DNA of 44,874 bases, from contig CAZYME010000021.1 of NCBI GenBank assembly GCA_964648115.1, positions 1-44,874 of the forward strand, read 5' to 3'. Every line of letters starts with the position of its first letter. Positions within the stretch are counted from its first letter, which is position 1. Below are positions 26,624-34,957 of this stretch, piece by piece. The translations under genes and the position numbers were made by a program. The notes under the pieces are model-generated. The model did no database searches. It was not told the DNA's origin and worked only from the letters and a program-made list of their open reading frames with translations. The DNA is from CAZYME01 sp964648115. GTDB lineage: Bacteria; Pseudomonadota; Gammaproteobacteria; Legionellales; Legionellaceae.

Positions 26624-27524
26624 CAGTCTCTCCTTTTACAACGCGCGAATTCTGCTGATGCATTTTTGTTAATCCATCGACCAGCGATGTATACTGAAAG
26701 GATGAAAAAGCTTGTTGGCATACAGTATTGTCAAAAGCACGGTAGCCATTATGTGGCATGGCTCCACTGCGTGGACGAAATTTAATATCAACAGCACTGT
26801 CTGTAAATTGATTTAACAATTCAGCAATTTGATAAAATGAAACAACATCACCTGTTGTAATATTTAAAATTCCGTAACTTTTGTGGAGCAAAGATAAATA
26901 AATAAGCTCTGCTACGTCTTCGATATAGACGTGATCGCGCCTTTCCTCGCCTTGTCCAAATAGTTCGATAGGAGTGCCTGACTGGACTAATCGGTAAAAA
27001 CTATTAGGACCATAACCATTATGTGGATCAGTTGCCCCATATAATAAACTTGGGCGCAAAATAGCTAGCGCATTTTCCTTCACTACCGATTGCAACATTT
27101 TTTCGCGTGCCACATGCATGGCCCCGTGCAATGATGTGGGTGCTGCTGGGGAAGATTCGTTTAGCTTACCCATTGAATCTGTATACACAGCATCTGAGCT
27201 AATATAGATAACATGCTGAACCGGTTGTTTTATGAGTGCATCGCATACCGATTTCATCATTTGAATATTTTGCAAAAGCATATCATGGTTTTTACAGGGC
27301 GCTTTTGCAGAGATAACGACTAGGGCATCATCAGGCTTTAGCGTTGCTGCTAATTGGGCGGCTGCCTCTTTAGTACATAAATCAATTTGTTCGCGGGCTA
27401 TCTCTACACAGGGGATACCTTCTTGTGATATGCGCTTTGATGCAGCAGCGCCAACAAAACCTTTTGCTCCTAGAATAACAACTCGTTTAGGCAGTGTTGC
27501 CCTGTCATTTAGATGTTTAAGCAT
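26610..27524 (-). CDS. NAD-dependent epimerase-like SDR lacking the YxxxK pair
   Basis: This 304-aa extended SDR has the cofactor loop GAKGFVG (residues 19-25) and a catalytic-region Ser-rich strand IYISSDAVY. Where YxxxK is expected it has HGAMH: His133 and His137 replace Tyr and Lys. The homologue at 17469 keeps Tyr but also has His in the Lys position, and both share YGPNSF and a GEERRDHVYIEDV-type segment. The protein may therefore not be a standard epimerase; it could be a binding protein or use a different acid/base. It is coupled to the dehydrogenase upstream (8-nt overlap) and the methyltransferase downstream (14 nt). Confidence 0.8.
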   Translation of the reverse strand: MLKHLNDRATLPKRVVILGAKGFVGAAASKRISQEGIPCVEIAREQIDLCTKEAAAQLAATLKPDDALVVISAKAPCKNHDMLLQNIQMMKSVCDALIKQPVQHVIYISSDAVYTDSMGKLNESSPAAPTSLHGAMHVAREKMLQSVVKENALAILRPSLLYGATDPHNGYGPNSFYRLVQSGTPIELFGQGEERRDHVYIEDVAELIYLSLLHKSYGILNITTGDVVSFYQIAELLNQFTDSAVDIKFRPRSGAMPHNGYRAFDNTVCQQAFSSFQYTSLVDGLTKMHQQNSRVVKGETDARN

Positions 27525-28908
27525 AATCTAACTCCTTGTGTTCTTGCTGAGTGGAGCGCTGTCCTAAAGTAAAATAATTTATCCTGGGATCTTCTGAGGC
27601 CACACTGCTTTTTAATACATGGTAGGGGTCAATAATCGTATTGCCTCGCATGTGGCTTTTTATTAACGCTGTCGATAGAGTTTGGTATTCGGTCCAAGGT
27701 GTCATAATAATTACTACGTCAGCATCTTTAATTGCACTTAGGCTGTCTTGGTATTGGGTCACGTGCGTTAAAACCTGCTCTTTCACAACTGGATCGTGAG
27801 CCTTGATTTGATAGTTTTTCAATTGATTGATGAGAGCAATCGATGGTGAGTTTTTAACGCTATGCGTATCAGGTTTATAAGCTAGGCCTAGGATACAAAT
27901 TAAAGGATTTTTCATATGACTTAAAACGCTATCCTTTAAACAGCGTAAGACCCAGTCACGTCTATATTGGGAATTTTGTAGCCAAGCACTAACAACACCC
28001 GTATCTGTTGAGTTTGCTTTTCCTAATTTTATAACCGTGTTTAAATCGCGCTCTAAATTGCCTCCGGAAAGCCCTAAACCAGGTGCTAAATAAGCATGCT
28101 GACCAATGCGCTTGTCTAACCGTAGCGAGGGGGCAATTTCCTCCCAATCAGCGCCAATTTTTTCACAAATTTCAGCTAAGGTATTTGTGGTTGTGACGGA
28201 GGAGACTAAAAACATATTAATCGAAATTTTGGCTAGTTCGGCACTTTCATAACGCATTTTTAATATTGGGCAATCAAATGACGATAGGAGTTTTTGATAT
28301 GCTTCTGGTAAATGTTGAGTGGGATCGCCTGTGCCAATGATATAACGTTCTGGATATAATGCGCGCTCGACTGCACGGCCGAAAATTAGGGTTTCGACTT
28401 GGTAAAATAGGCGTGGGGGACATTTTAGAGAAGCACCTGGAGGGGTAGCAAGATCTCTGGATCCCGCGGTCAAGCCGCGGGACGTCGAGGGAGAGGGCGA
28501 TATATGACCCAGAGCGATTTGGCGTGTGAAGCCAGGAGGAACCTGGGACAATATTACTAAAGATGCATTTGCTGATAGCATTGGCGTTACTTTTTCGATT
28601 AGTTTATCGATAACAGCTAGATTACTGTTGCCTTGATCATCTGTGGGCACATCGCAAGCGATAAAAACCAAATCACATTGTTTCAACTGAGATATATCAT
28701 TTGTAAAATGTAAGCTTGATGAATTTTTGGCTACTAGTTCATTCAGCTGAGGTTCGTTGACAGGTAAAATATGATTTTGTAATTGGGTAATTAGATTTTT
28801 TTCATCATCGTAGCAAATGATATTGAACCCTTTCTCAGCAAAAGCTACAGAGTGAATTAAACCTAGATGAGTCATGCTGACACAACCAATTGTAATTTGT
28901 TTGCTCAT
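27517..28908 (-). CDS. UDP-glucose dehydrogenase-like protein without the catalytic Cys
   Basis: The 463-aa product belongs to the UDP-glucose/GDP-mannose dehydrogenase family. It has an N-terminal NAD domain (TIGCVSMTHLGLIHSVAF), a central domain with the retained Lys in SAELAKISINMFL and a C-terminal domain with LGLAYKPDT. The active-site block GGSCFPKD reads instead GLSGGNLERD, with Asn284 for the thiolate Cys and Arg287 for the Lys. It should therefore not form the thiohemiacetal needed for the second oxidation. It may stop at an aldehyde or catalyse a different redox step. Residues about 134-164 are an insertion derived from a palindromic repeat (28417-28509). The next gene overlaps by 8 nt. 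Confidence 0.82.
   Translation of the reverse strand: MSKQITIGCVSMTHLGLIHSVAFAEKGFNIICYDDEKNLITQLQNHILPVNEPQLNELVAKNSSSLHFTNDISQLKQCDLVFIACDVPTDDQGNSNLAVIDKLIEKVTPMLSANASLVILSQVPPGFTRQIALGHISPSPSTSRGLTAGSRDLATPPGASLKCPPRLFYQVETLIFGRAVERALYPERYIIGTGDPTQHLPEAYQKLLSSFDCPILKMRYESAELAKISINMFLVSSVTTTNTLAEICEKIGADWEEIAPSLRLDKRIGQHAYLAPGLGLSGGNLERDLNTVIKLGKANSTDTGVVSAWLQNSQYRRDWVLRCLKDSVLSHMKNPLICILGLAYKPDTHSVKNSPSIALINQLKNYQIKAHDPVVKEQVLTHVTQYQDSLSAIKDADVVIIMTPWTEYQTLSTALIKSHMRGNTIIDPYHVLKSSVASEDPRINYFTLGQRSTQQEHKELDYA
28417..28509 (-). repeat. In-frame palindromic repeat insertion within a coding sequence
   Basis: About 90 bp encode the low-complexity run SPSPSTSRGLTAGSRDLATP and flanking residues between VPPGFTRQIAL and PRLFYQVETLIFG, which normally lie close together in this family. 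At its centre is a perfect palindrome, TCCCGCGG at 28462-28469 and CCGCGGGA at 28475-28482, around TCAAG. The insert is a multiple of three and has no stop, so the gene stays open. Confidence 0.7.
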
Positions 28909-28958
28909 ATATTAAATCCTGTATAACTGCTACTTTTGAGTTGTAGCACCTGTTTTTT

Positions 28959-28982
28959 TGTTGGGCCATGGGCCCAACCTAC
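28959..28982. repeat. Family A repeat, half copy
   Basis: The 24-bp sequence beginning TGTTGGGCCATGGGCCCAAC is identical to the right arm of the element at 35601-35701. Here it stands alone in the 110-bp gap between the sugar dehydrogenase and the Gfo/Idh gene. Confidence 0.8.
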
Positions 28983-29015
28983 GCAAAATTTGGTAATACG
29001 GGGGTTATAAAATAC

Positions 29016-29060
29016 CCCTCATCCGCCCTGTCGGGCACCTTCTCCCTCAAGGAGAGAAGG
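29016..29060. repeat. Hairpin repeat, family B copy 2, forming a gene 3' end
   Basis: This is close to identical to 25907-25952 through CCCTCATCCGCCCTGTCGGG and the CCTTCTCCC half of the stem; the second arm is slightly degenerate. It overlaps the last 14 codons and the TGA of the Gfo/Idh oxidoreductase, so that protein ends in repeat-encoded LLEGEGARQGG. Confidence 0.8.
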
Positions 29061-30032
29061 AACATTTTTTTGTGGATATTCGGGAGTTGCGCCTGTTGGT
29101 GCTCTTTTTGAGGATTCTAAATAAGATCGTGCTAGACGATTTAACTCTTGCTGAATCCACAAGTCCGTTGCCAAATTAGTTTTTGCTTTATTTGATATTA
29201 AATTTTTAAAATGCGCGTACTCTAGCGCCCAAGTTGGATCATCTTGGACCAATGTCACCGTTTGTTCTGGAGGCCTGCCGCTTGGTAAAATCCGTTGTCG
29301 GTAGGTGAAACGGCTAGGGCCCCATTTGCATAGCGATTCTATGTGTGCGGAACCTTTCTCTGCCATAACATCACATACAAAATGGTTACGCCACGATAGC
29401 AAACTCATTTCAAATGTTAATTGCGGATTATTTTGTTTATCTACAATCACCGCATGATCAGGTGCTTGGTTTTCAAACTTATCCATCGTAACAATTTGGA
29501 AATTTATGGGTTGCACTGAAAACCAAAAATTGCTGGTGTCCAATAAATGTGAGCCTAAATCCGCTAACACACCCATCCCCTGGTCTCTCCACGCCGAATC
29601 ACGTACCAACCGGGCTGTTCCATTACCGTAAAACATGCGGCAAGAATAAATTTTGCCAAGATCGCCTGAATCGATTAATTGCTTCATTTTTATGAAGTGG
29701 GGCTCGAAGCGATGATTGTATGCGGTATAACAAACCAGGTTCTTTCGGCATGCTAGGTCTTGCAGATCCAAAATCTGCTTGTCGGATGGCGTCCAAAGCG
29801 GCTTTTCAACTAACACATGTTTACCATTTTCAAGCAAATATTGAAGCACTGAATATTTGGGCTCATCTGGCAAACACACTAAAGCTGCATCGTAAGCGTC
29901 TAATGGAACCGCTTCAACTTGCCTATAAGTTGCATCTTTATTAACAGGATCAACACTAGCAATAAAATCGTTACCTGCATGATATTGCCGTTTTTTTCCT
30001 TGGACGCCTAAACCTACAACAATGACTTTCAT
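29019..30032 (-). CDS. Gfo/Idh/MocA-family oxidoreductase
   Basis: The 337-aa NAD(P)-dependent oxidoreductase has an N-terminal VVGLGVQGKKR nucleotide loop, the family EKP motif in HVLVEKPLW and a C-terminal alpha/beta domain. It typically oxidises or reduces a hydroxyl on a sugar or nucleotide sugar. The last about 14 residues (SLLEGEGARQGG) come from an intergenic repeat, so the natural C-terminus has been replaced or extended. The start overlaps the upstream kinase fusion by 4 nt (ATGA), placing it in the 33773-24655 operon. The substrate is unknown. Confidence 0.84.
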   Translation of the reverse strand: MKVIVVGLGVQGKKRQYHAGNDFIASVDPVNKDATYRQVEAVPLDAYDAALVCLPDEPKYSVLQYLLENGKHVLVEKPLWTPSDKQILDLQDLACRKNLVCYTAYNHRFEPHFIKMKQLIDSGDLGKIYSCRMFYGNGTARLVRDSAWRDQGMGVLADLGSHLLDTSNFWFSVQPINFQIVTMDKFENQAPDHAVIVDKQNNPQLTFEMSLLSWRNHFVCDVMAEKGSAHIESLCKWGPSRFTYRQRILPSGRPPEQTVTLVQDDPTWALEYAHFKNLISNKAKTNLATDLWIQQELNRLARSYLESSKRAPTGATPEYPQKNVPSLLEGEGARQGG

Positions 30033-31645
30033 ACTTCAGCAACACCCTCAATATAATTGGGATTAATAATAATCTCATTAGGCATACGAGAAAGTACCGG
30101 CTCAAAAAGATAGGCTGCATGCTGTGTGACATGTCGGATTTTTTTAATAACATCGTCTTTGGCAATCGGTATATTGCCATCAACCTCGCATTCACAAGCC
30201 GCCGCCATCGAGCCGACAATACTCGCTATTGCAGAAGAATAACCTTTTACTAACGCTAACGTGGAGTATGCTAATAATGCATCCCCGGAACCAACAGCAT
30301 CTATAACATGATCCACGAAACTATCCACAAACACAGAGGCATCCAACGCTTCATGATCACTACTTCGATGTGTTAATAAACCTCGCTCACCTAATTTTAA
30401 GATAAGCATCTTACATTGGGCTTTATCATATAGATTAGATGCTAATGGACGTATACCTGAGTCTTGATCACCTAAGGCAAACCTTGCCTCACGCTCATTA
30501 GGCGTAATTAAATCAAAGCCTTTAAACTCAGTGATGTTCCCCCAGCGACTAGCAACCTGGCTATCGGCAACTTTAAAACTGGTTTTTGGTATAGCGGCAA
30601 TTAACTCATCTATTGTTCGTTTGTTAAAGATACCGTGCCTAAAATCACTAAAAATTACCGCATCGCTATGTGTTGAACTAATTTTTTCAACTAGCTGCTC
30701 GAGGATGGCATCTGAAATGGAAGAGTTATCTAACGTATCTACTTTGATCAATCGATAGTTATTAGCAACAATTGCATTTTTAAACGTTGTTGGGCGATTT
30801 TTATCGACAATGAGCTGGATTTTTATGCCTGCTTCTTGCAGATCGTTGAGCACAAACTCTGCCATTGAATCTTCGCCAAGAACGGTTGTAAAAATGACAT
30901 CAGCCCCAGCGGCTTTCAAATGCTTTGCTACGATACCAGCGCCACCGACATAATTTTCTTGGGACTCTAGCCTCACACTTAAAGTAGGCGTTTTAATTTG
31001 TCCACCAATTACGTTAGTGTAGGTTATGCCATCAACAATCGTGTCCCCAACCACATGGATTGTAATGGGTTTTGGTGAGCTCAGACTTTCAATTAAATCA
31101 TCTATTGAAATGTTCTCTACTTCCATCAGTGCGGCCAACTTCTCAAGGCGTATCATTGGCTCTTCTGTGTTGATGAATTTAGATGAAGAGTACACAACAT
31201 CACCCGGGGTGAATAACATTTCTCCGCCGTAGCTTTGTAGTAAGAGCTCTTCTTCTTGGGTTTTTTTCGGTTTATTGCTACCAGAATACTCATATCCTTT
31301 TGCAAAAAAATCGGGTTGCAGCATTTGCAAATTACTAAGTGGCGTAGGATTTTTATCAATGAGAACGTAATCTACCATTTCAAAAGCCGCTAAATTTGCC
31401 GCACGAATATTTTGGGGGATGTGCGGTCGATAGTGGCCTTTATTAATGTGGTGATCAGCGGTCAAGCTGGCGATTAAAATGTCTGCCTTTCCTTTTGCAT
31501 ACATTAGGTGGCGCATATGGCCTGGGTGGACAACGTCAAAAACTCCGTGACACATGACTACTGTCTTTGTGCGAGGGTATGGTCCTATGATTTCTGCCAG
31601 CTCTTCAACCGTTTTAACTTTGTGCTGATAATGACTTATAAACAT
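30029..31645 (-). CDS. Cytidylyltransferase-PfkB sugar kinase fusion (HldE-like, reversed order)
   Basis: This 538-aa two-domain protein has residues 1-160 as a nucleotidyltransferase, with HPGH (40-43) in CHGVFDVVHPGHMRHL and SSSKFI as the second nucleotide motif. Residues about 190-510 form a PfkB/ribokinase-like kinase with GGAGIVAKHLKAAGADV and the catalytic GSGDALLAY. Typical HldE has the kinase first and the nucleotidyltransferase last; here the order is reversed. The protein could phosphorylate and activate a sugar such as a heptose or other aldose to a nucleotide sugar. It is coupled to the downstream oxidoreductase by a 4-nt overlap. The sugar is not determined. Confidence 0.82.
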   Translation of the reverse strand: MFISHYQHKVKTVEELAEIIGPYPRTKTVVMCHGVFDVVHPGHMRHLMYAKGKADILIASLTADHHINKGHYRPHIPQNIRAANLAAFEMVDYVLIDKNPTPLSNLQMLQPDFFAKGYEYSGSNKPKKTQEEELLLQSYGGEMLFTPGDVVYSSSKFINTEEPMIRLEKLAALMEVENISIDDLIESLSSPKPITIHVVGDTIVDGITYTNVIGGQIKTPTLSVRLESQENYVGGAGIVAKHLKAAGADVIFTTVLGEDSMAEFVLNDLQEAGIKIQLIVDKNRPTTFKNAIVANNYRLIKVDTLDNSSISDAILEQLVEKISSTHSDAVIFSDFRHGIFNKRTIDELIAAIPKTSFKVADSQVASRWGNITEFKGFDLITPNEREARFALGDQDSGIRPLASNLYDKAQCKMLILKLGERGLLTHRSSDHEALDASVFVDSFVDHVIDAVGSGDALLAYSTLALVKGYSSAIASIVGSMAAACECEVDGNIPIAKDDVIKKIRHVTQHAAYLFEPVLSRMPNEIIINPNYIEGVAEV

Positions 31646-31716
31646 ATCTGAAAACTCCGTTTACTTAGATACTTTTTAATTACTTACGTAACTTCTCGCT
31701 CCCGAGTAGGAGGAGG

Positions 31717-31748
31717 TCCCGCATTTCGCTTCGCTCCATACGGGCTAC
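31717..31748. repeat. Family C repeat, copy 1
   Basis: The 32-bp sequence TCCCGCATTTCGCTTCGCTC...ACGGGCTAC in the gap between the kinase fusion and the epimerase is the reverse complement of 38833-38864 with one mismatch. Confidence 0.8.
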
Positions 31749-31779
31749 ATTGATTTATTTCTCTTATCCAGAACTCTTT

Positions 31780-32772
31780 TTAACTTAAATGCTCAAACCA
31801 TGTCTCTGTTGCTTTTGCTATGGAGTGTTTATCCCATAGCGGGGCATCGTGCCAATGCTCTATTTCTTCCAGCATCATTTGCACGCCTTCCGCAAATGGT
31901 ACTTGAGGATGCCAATCTAGCTCTTTTGTGATTTTGGTGATATCGCTCCAGGTACAATCAGGCTCGCCCGGGCGCTTGGGTAAATACTCAACACCATTTC
32001 CGCCTAATAACTCAACTAAGTAGTTAATCGATTGAGGGTTCCCCGCACCAATATTCCATATTTCACCAACGCGATCTGTTTCCGCGGCTGCTAAAAATGC
32101 CTTGGCCACGTCTGTTACATATAAAAAATCACGTGTTTGTGTACCATCACCAACTAGCGTATAAGGCATTCCCTTTAGTTTTTGCTTTAAAAACACGCCA
32201 AACACAGCACCATAAGCTCCTGTGGTTCGCACACGTGTTCCGTAGGCGTTAAAGATACGCACAGAATTTACAGGTAATTTATATACCTGATGCCAATGAA
32301 AAGCTGCACATTCGCCCTGGTATTTAGATAAGGCATATGGATACTGTGGGTTTATAGGATGCTGCTCATTTGTAGGCGTATCTGCCAAACCATAACAAGA
32401 TGACGAGGCAGCATACACAAATTTTTTAACTTTAGCAGTCCTTGCCGCTTGTAACACGTGAACCGTACCCAGAACATTGGTTTCCATATACCGGAGCGGC
32501 TCCTCAATTGAAGGAACAATATCCCCTACACCGGCAAAATGAAAAACAAATTGTGCATCTTTAAAAATTGCCGAGTCGGGCTTAATGGTTAATATGTCCT
32601 GTTTCTCAAACAAGAAATTCGGATTATTGCTATGTTGCGCAAGGTTTTTCGCGTGACCGCCTACTAAATTATCGATAACACGTACTTGATAGCCTTTCTC
32701 TAATAGCAAATCCACCATATGGCTGCCAATGAACCCCGCGCCACCAGTAACCACCGCGACTGGCTTTTCCAT
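31780..32772 (-). CDS. NAD-dependent epimerase/dehydratase (UDP-sugar 4-epimerase-like)
   Basis: This 330-aa extended SDR has the cofactor loop GGAGFIG, catalytic Ser in AASSSCYG and an intact YALSK pair. The substrate segment IFNAYGTRVRTTGAYG and a GDGTQTRDFLYVTDV region are typical of UDP-glucose/GlcNAc 4-epimerases and related decarboxylases. A nucleotide-sugar epimerase making a precursor for this operon is the best reading. It is coupled to the upstream epimerase by a one-base TAATG overlap. A repeat-containing gap of about 130 bp separates it from the kinase fusion. Confidence 0.84.
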   Translation of the reverse strand: MEKPVAVVTGGAGFIGSHMVDLLLEKGYQVRVIDNLVGGHAKNLAQHSNNPNFLFEKQDILTIKPDSAIFKDAQFVFHFAGVGDIVPSIEEPLRYMETNVLGTVHVLQAARTAKVKKFVYAASSSCYGLADTPTNEQHPINPQYPYALSKYQGECAAFHWHQVYKLPVNSVRIFNAYGTRVRTTGAYGAVFGVFLKQKLKGMPYTLVGDGTQTRDFLYVTDVAKAFLAAAETDRVGEIWNIGAGNPQSINYLVELLGGNGVEYLPKRPGEPDCTWSDITKITKELDWHPQVPFAEGVQMMLEEIEHWHDAPLWDKHSIAKATETWFEHLS

Positions 32773-33773
32773 TATGCAACTTCCAAGGCTTGAATGCGTT
32801 TCACATTAAAATAACGATCGTCCGTCATACTGTTCGGTATTTTCCCATTTCGAAACGCTCTACATAAATCAGTCACGGCGTCTTCTATCGTGAACTTAGG
32901 AGTAAACCCTAAACAGCGTTTAATTTTATCTGAGTTAATATGGTAGGAACGATTATCACTGGACTCAGCTACCTCAAGTTTCAAAGGAGCTTTTTCAGGA
33001 AATTCTTTTTCGACGATGCGTTTCACAACATTTGCAATTTCCATTATCGACAAGTTTTCGTAACCTGCATTAAAAATTTCGCCAGCTATTTTCTCTTTTG
33101 GAACAGTCAGTAACAATTTGTAAAGATCACACATATCTTGAACATGAAGATTAGGACGCAATTGCGCGCCACCAAATACAACAATTTTATTATTGCTAAC
33201 AGCATGGTTAGTCAAAATATTAACGCTTAAATCCAAACGCAATCGAGGCGCGTATCCACAAACTGTGGCTGGTCTAATCGCCACACAAGTAAAGTTATCA
33301 TCCATATGTTTGAATAATAATGGCTCGCACATTCCTTTGTATTTGTTATATAACGTTAAGGGAATCAGAGGATGCTCTTCTGTCACATTTGGTTGATCAG
33401 ATACGCCATAAACTGAGCTAGAGGATGCATAAATAAAGCGCTTCACACCCGCTTTTTTTGCAGCGACCACCATAGGCTCAAATGCATTTAAATTGATGCT
33501 GGTACTAAGGGCTTCATCAAGCACAAAACTAGCATCATTTGAGATACATGCGAGACTGATGACCGTATCAACACCCTGACAAGCGCGACCTAAATGAGCA
33601 GCATCACGAATATCACCCTCAATAACTGTTAATTTTGGATGTGTCTTGGGTAAGAAATTATCGCCGAAAAATAATGTATCATAAACTGTAACTTTATAAC
33701 CCAGATCAAGAAGTTGAGGGGTTAATAAACTGCCTACGTAACCTGCACCACCGGTTATAAGAATATGTTCCAT
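32772..33773 (-). CDS. NAD-dependent epimerase/dehydratase
   Basis: The 333-aa extended SDR has the cofactor loop GGAGYVG, an acidic end VYDTLFFGD, catalytic Ser in ASSSSVYG and an intact YNKYK pair. It is the first gene of the minus-strand nucleotide-sugar operon. The frame is open to 33830, but the ATG at 33773 gives the normal SDR N-terminus MEHILITGG and has AAGGA about 10 nt upstream. The substrate is not defined by the sequence; the AIRPATVCGYAPRLRLD and ENLSIMEIANVV segments are those of nucleotide-sugar epimerases in O-antigen loci. Confidence 0.84.
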   Translation of the reverse strand: MEHILITGGAGYVGSLLTPQLLDLGYKVTVYDTLFFGDNFLPKTHPKLTVIEGDIRDAAHLGRACQGVDTVISLACISNDASFVLDEALSTSINLNAFEPMVVAAKKAGVKRFIYASSSSVYGVSDQPNVTEEHPLIPLTLYNKYKGMCEPLLFKHMDDNFTCVAIRPATVCGYAPRLRLDLSVNILTNHAVSNNKIVVFGGAQLRPNLHVQDMCDLYKLLLTVPKEKIAGEIFNAGYENLSIMEIANVVKRIVEKEFPEKAPLKLEVAESSDNRSYHINSDKIKRCLGFTPKFTIEDAVTDLCRAFRNGKIPNSMTDDRYFNVKRIQALEVA

Positions 33774-34085
33774 GTGTTTATATCCTTTAAAGTAATGAAT
33801 CAAGAAAATAGGGGCTATCGAAATTAGCACACCTAAATAAACTTAAAAAATTCCATCTTCCATTTGAATTGAATGGGTTAGCCCTCGAAAACTTCAACTT
33901 ATTTGCCCCTTATATCATGAAAACATCAGCTGATGAAACACTCCCTTATTTTTTTTTCCACTAAATAACCTGAACGAATCACCAGAACCTAGATGAATGA
34001 TCAAACACTAGCAGCCGCTCAAAAAAACAACTAACATGATTTGTATTTATCCCGCTATTAATGATCCGGCTCTCTGGGAGAACGT
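33774..34085. other. Divergent intergenic region
   Basis: This 312-bp AT-rich stretch separates the sugar operon on the minus strand from the FAH-family gene on the plus strand, so it should hold promoters for both. No pair of boxes close to consensus was found on either side. GGGAG ends 5 nt before the plus-strand ATG. Confidence 0.4.
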
Positions 34086-34940
34086 ATGAAATTGGTTAGG
34101 TATGGTAATCTTGGGGAAGAAAAACCTGGGATGGTGGATGAGCAGGGGAATATACGTGATCTCTCTGGGCATATTATTGATTTTAGCCCCCAGCACCTTA
34201 GTAATATAGAGCTTATTTCTTCTTTAAAAAAATTAAAGGTGGATCAATTACCCTTGGTTGAAAAAAGTATCCGACTCGGGGCTTGTGTAGGTATGCCGGG
34301 GAAGGTGATATGTATTGGTTTTAACTCTAAGCTGCATACGCAGCAGATGGGGATTTCTCCTATTTCTGAGGGGGAGATGGTGGTGTTTATGAAGCCCACT
34401 TCTTCTGTCTGTGGGCCTTATGATCCTATTTTATATACGCGCCATACTAAAAAGCTGGATTGGGAGGCGGAGTTGGGGGTTGTTATTGGAAAGAAAGGGA
34501 AATATATCACGGAAGATGAGGCCATTGAGTATGTTTTTGGCTACACTTGTATTAATGATTTATCCGAGCGTTATTGGCAGCTTGAGGCGGGGGATACGCA
34601 GTTTACCAAAGGGAAGGGATTTGATAATGCAGCGCCTATAGGCCCTTATTTGGTTACGAAAGATGAGATACCTGATTCAAGTAATCTGCAAATTAAACTT
34701 TGGGTTAATGGCGAACTTCGTCAAGATTTTAATACTAGTGATTATATTAATAATGAAAGAAAGGTTATTAGCTATTTAAGCCAGTATTTTACGCTATATC
34801 CTGGTGATGTGATCTCGATGGGCTCTGCTCCTGGTAATGCAAAATCATGGGGGGAGAATATGTTTTTAAAGCCGGATGATAAAGTTGTACTTGCTATTAC
34901 GGAATTAGGTAAGCAAGAAAAAATTGTTGTTATTGAATAA
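34086..34940 (+). CDS. Fumarylacetoacetate hydrolase family protein
   Basis: This 284-aa member of the FAH superfamily has a short N-terminal domain and a catalytic domain. The catalytic domain contains VICIGFNSKLHTQQMG, the metal-binding Glu pair region DWEAELGVVIGKKG, NDLSERYWQ and FTKGKGFDNAAPIGPYL. Relatives cleave or decarboxylate acylpyruvates, open ureidoglycolate or act as 2-hydroxyhepta-2,4-diene-1,7-dioate isomerases. The exact substrate cannot be told. It has a strong ribosome site (GGGAG) and stops 17 nt before coq7, suggesting cotranscription. Confidence 0.88.
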   Translation: MKLVRYGNLGEEKPGMVDEQGNIRDLSGHIIDFSPQHLSNIELISSLKKLKVDQLPLVEKSIRLGACVGMPGKVICIGFNSKLHTQQMGISPISEGEMVVFMKPTSSVCGPYDPILYTRHTKKLDWEAELGVVIGKKGKYITEDEAIEYVFGYTCINDLSERYWQLEAGDTQFTKGKGFDNAAPIGPYLVTKDEIPDSSNLQIKLWVNGELRQDFNTSDYINNERKVISYLSQYFTLYPGDVISMGSAPGNAKSWGENMFLKPDDKVVLAITELGKQEKIVVIE

Positions 34941-34957
34941 GGTAGGAACTACCCTTT

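Noticed and set aside
2015..33773. Assigning the locus directly to Coxiella burnetii because its O-antigen region, as remembered, also mixes epimerases, a kinase fusion and an ABC exporter
   Set aside because: The memory is of general gene content only and the sequence cannot be compared here; kept as a broad Legionellales suggestion.
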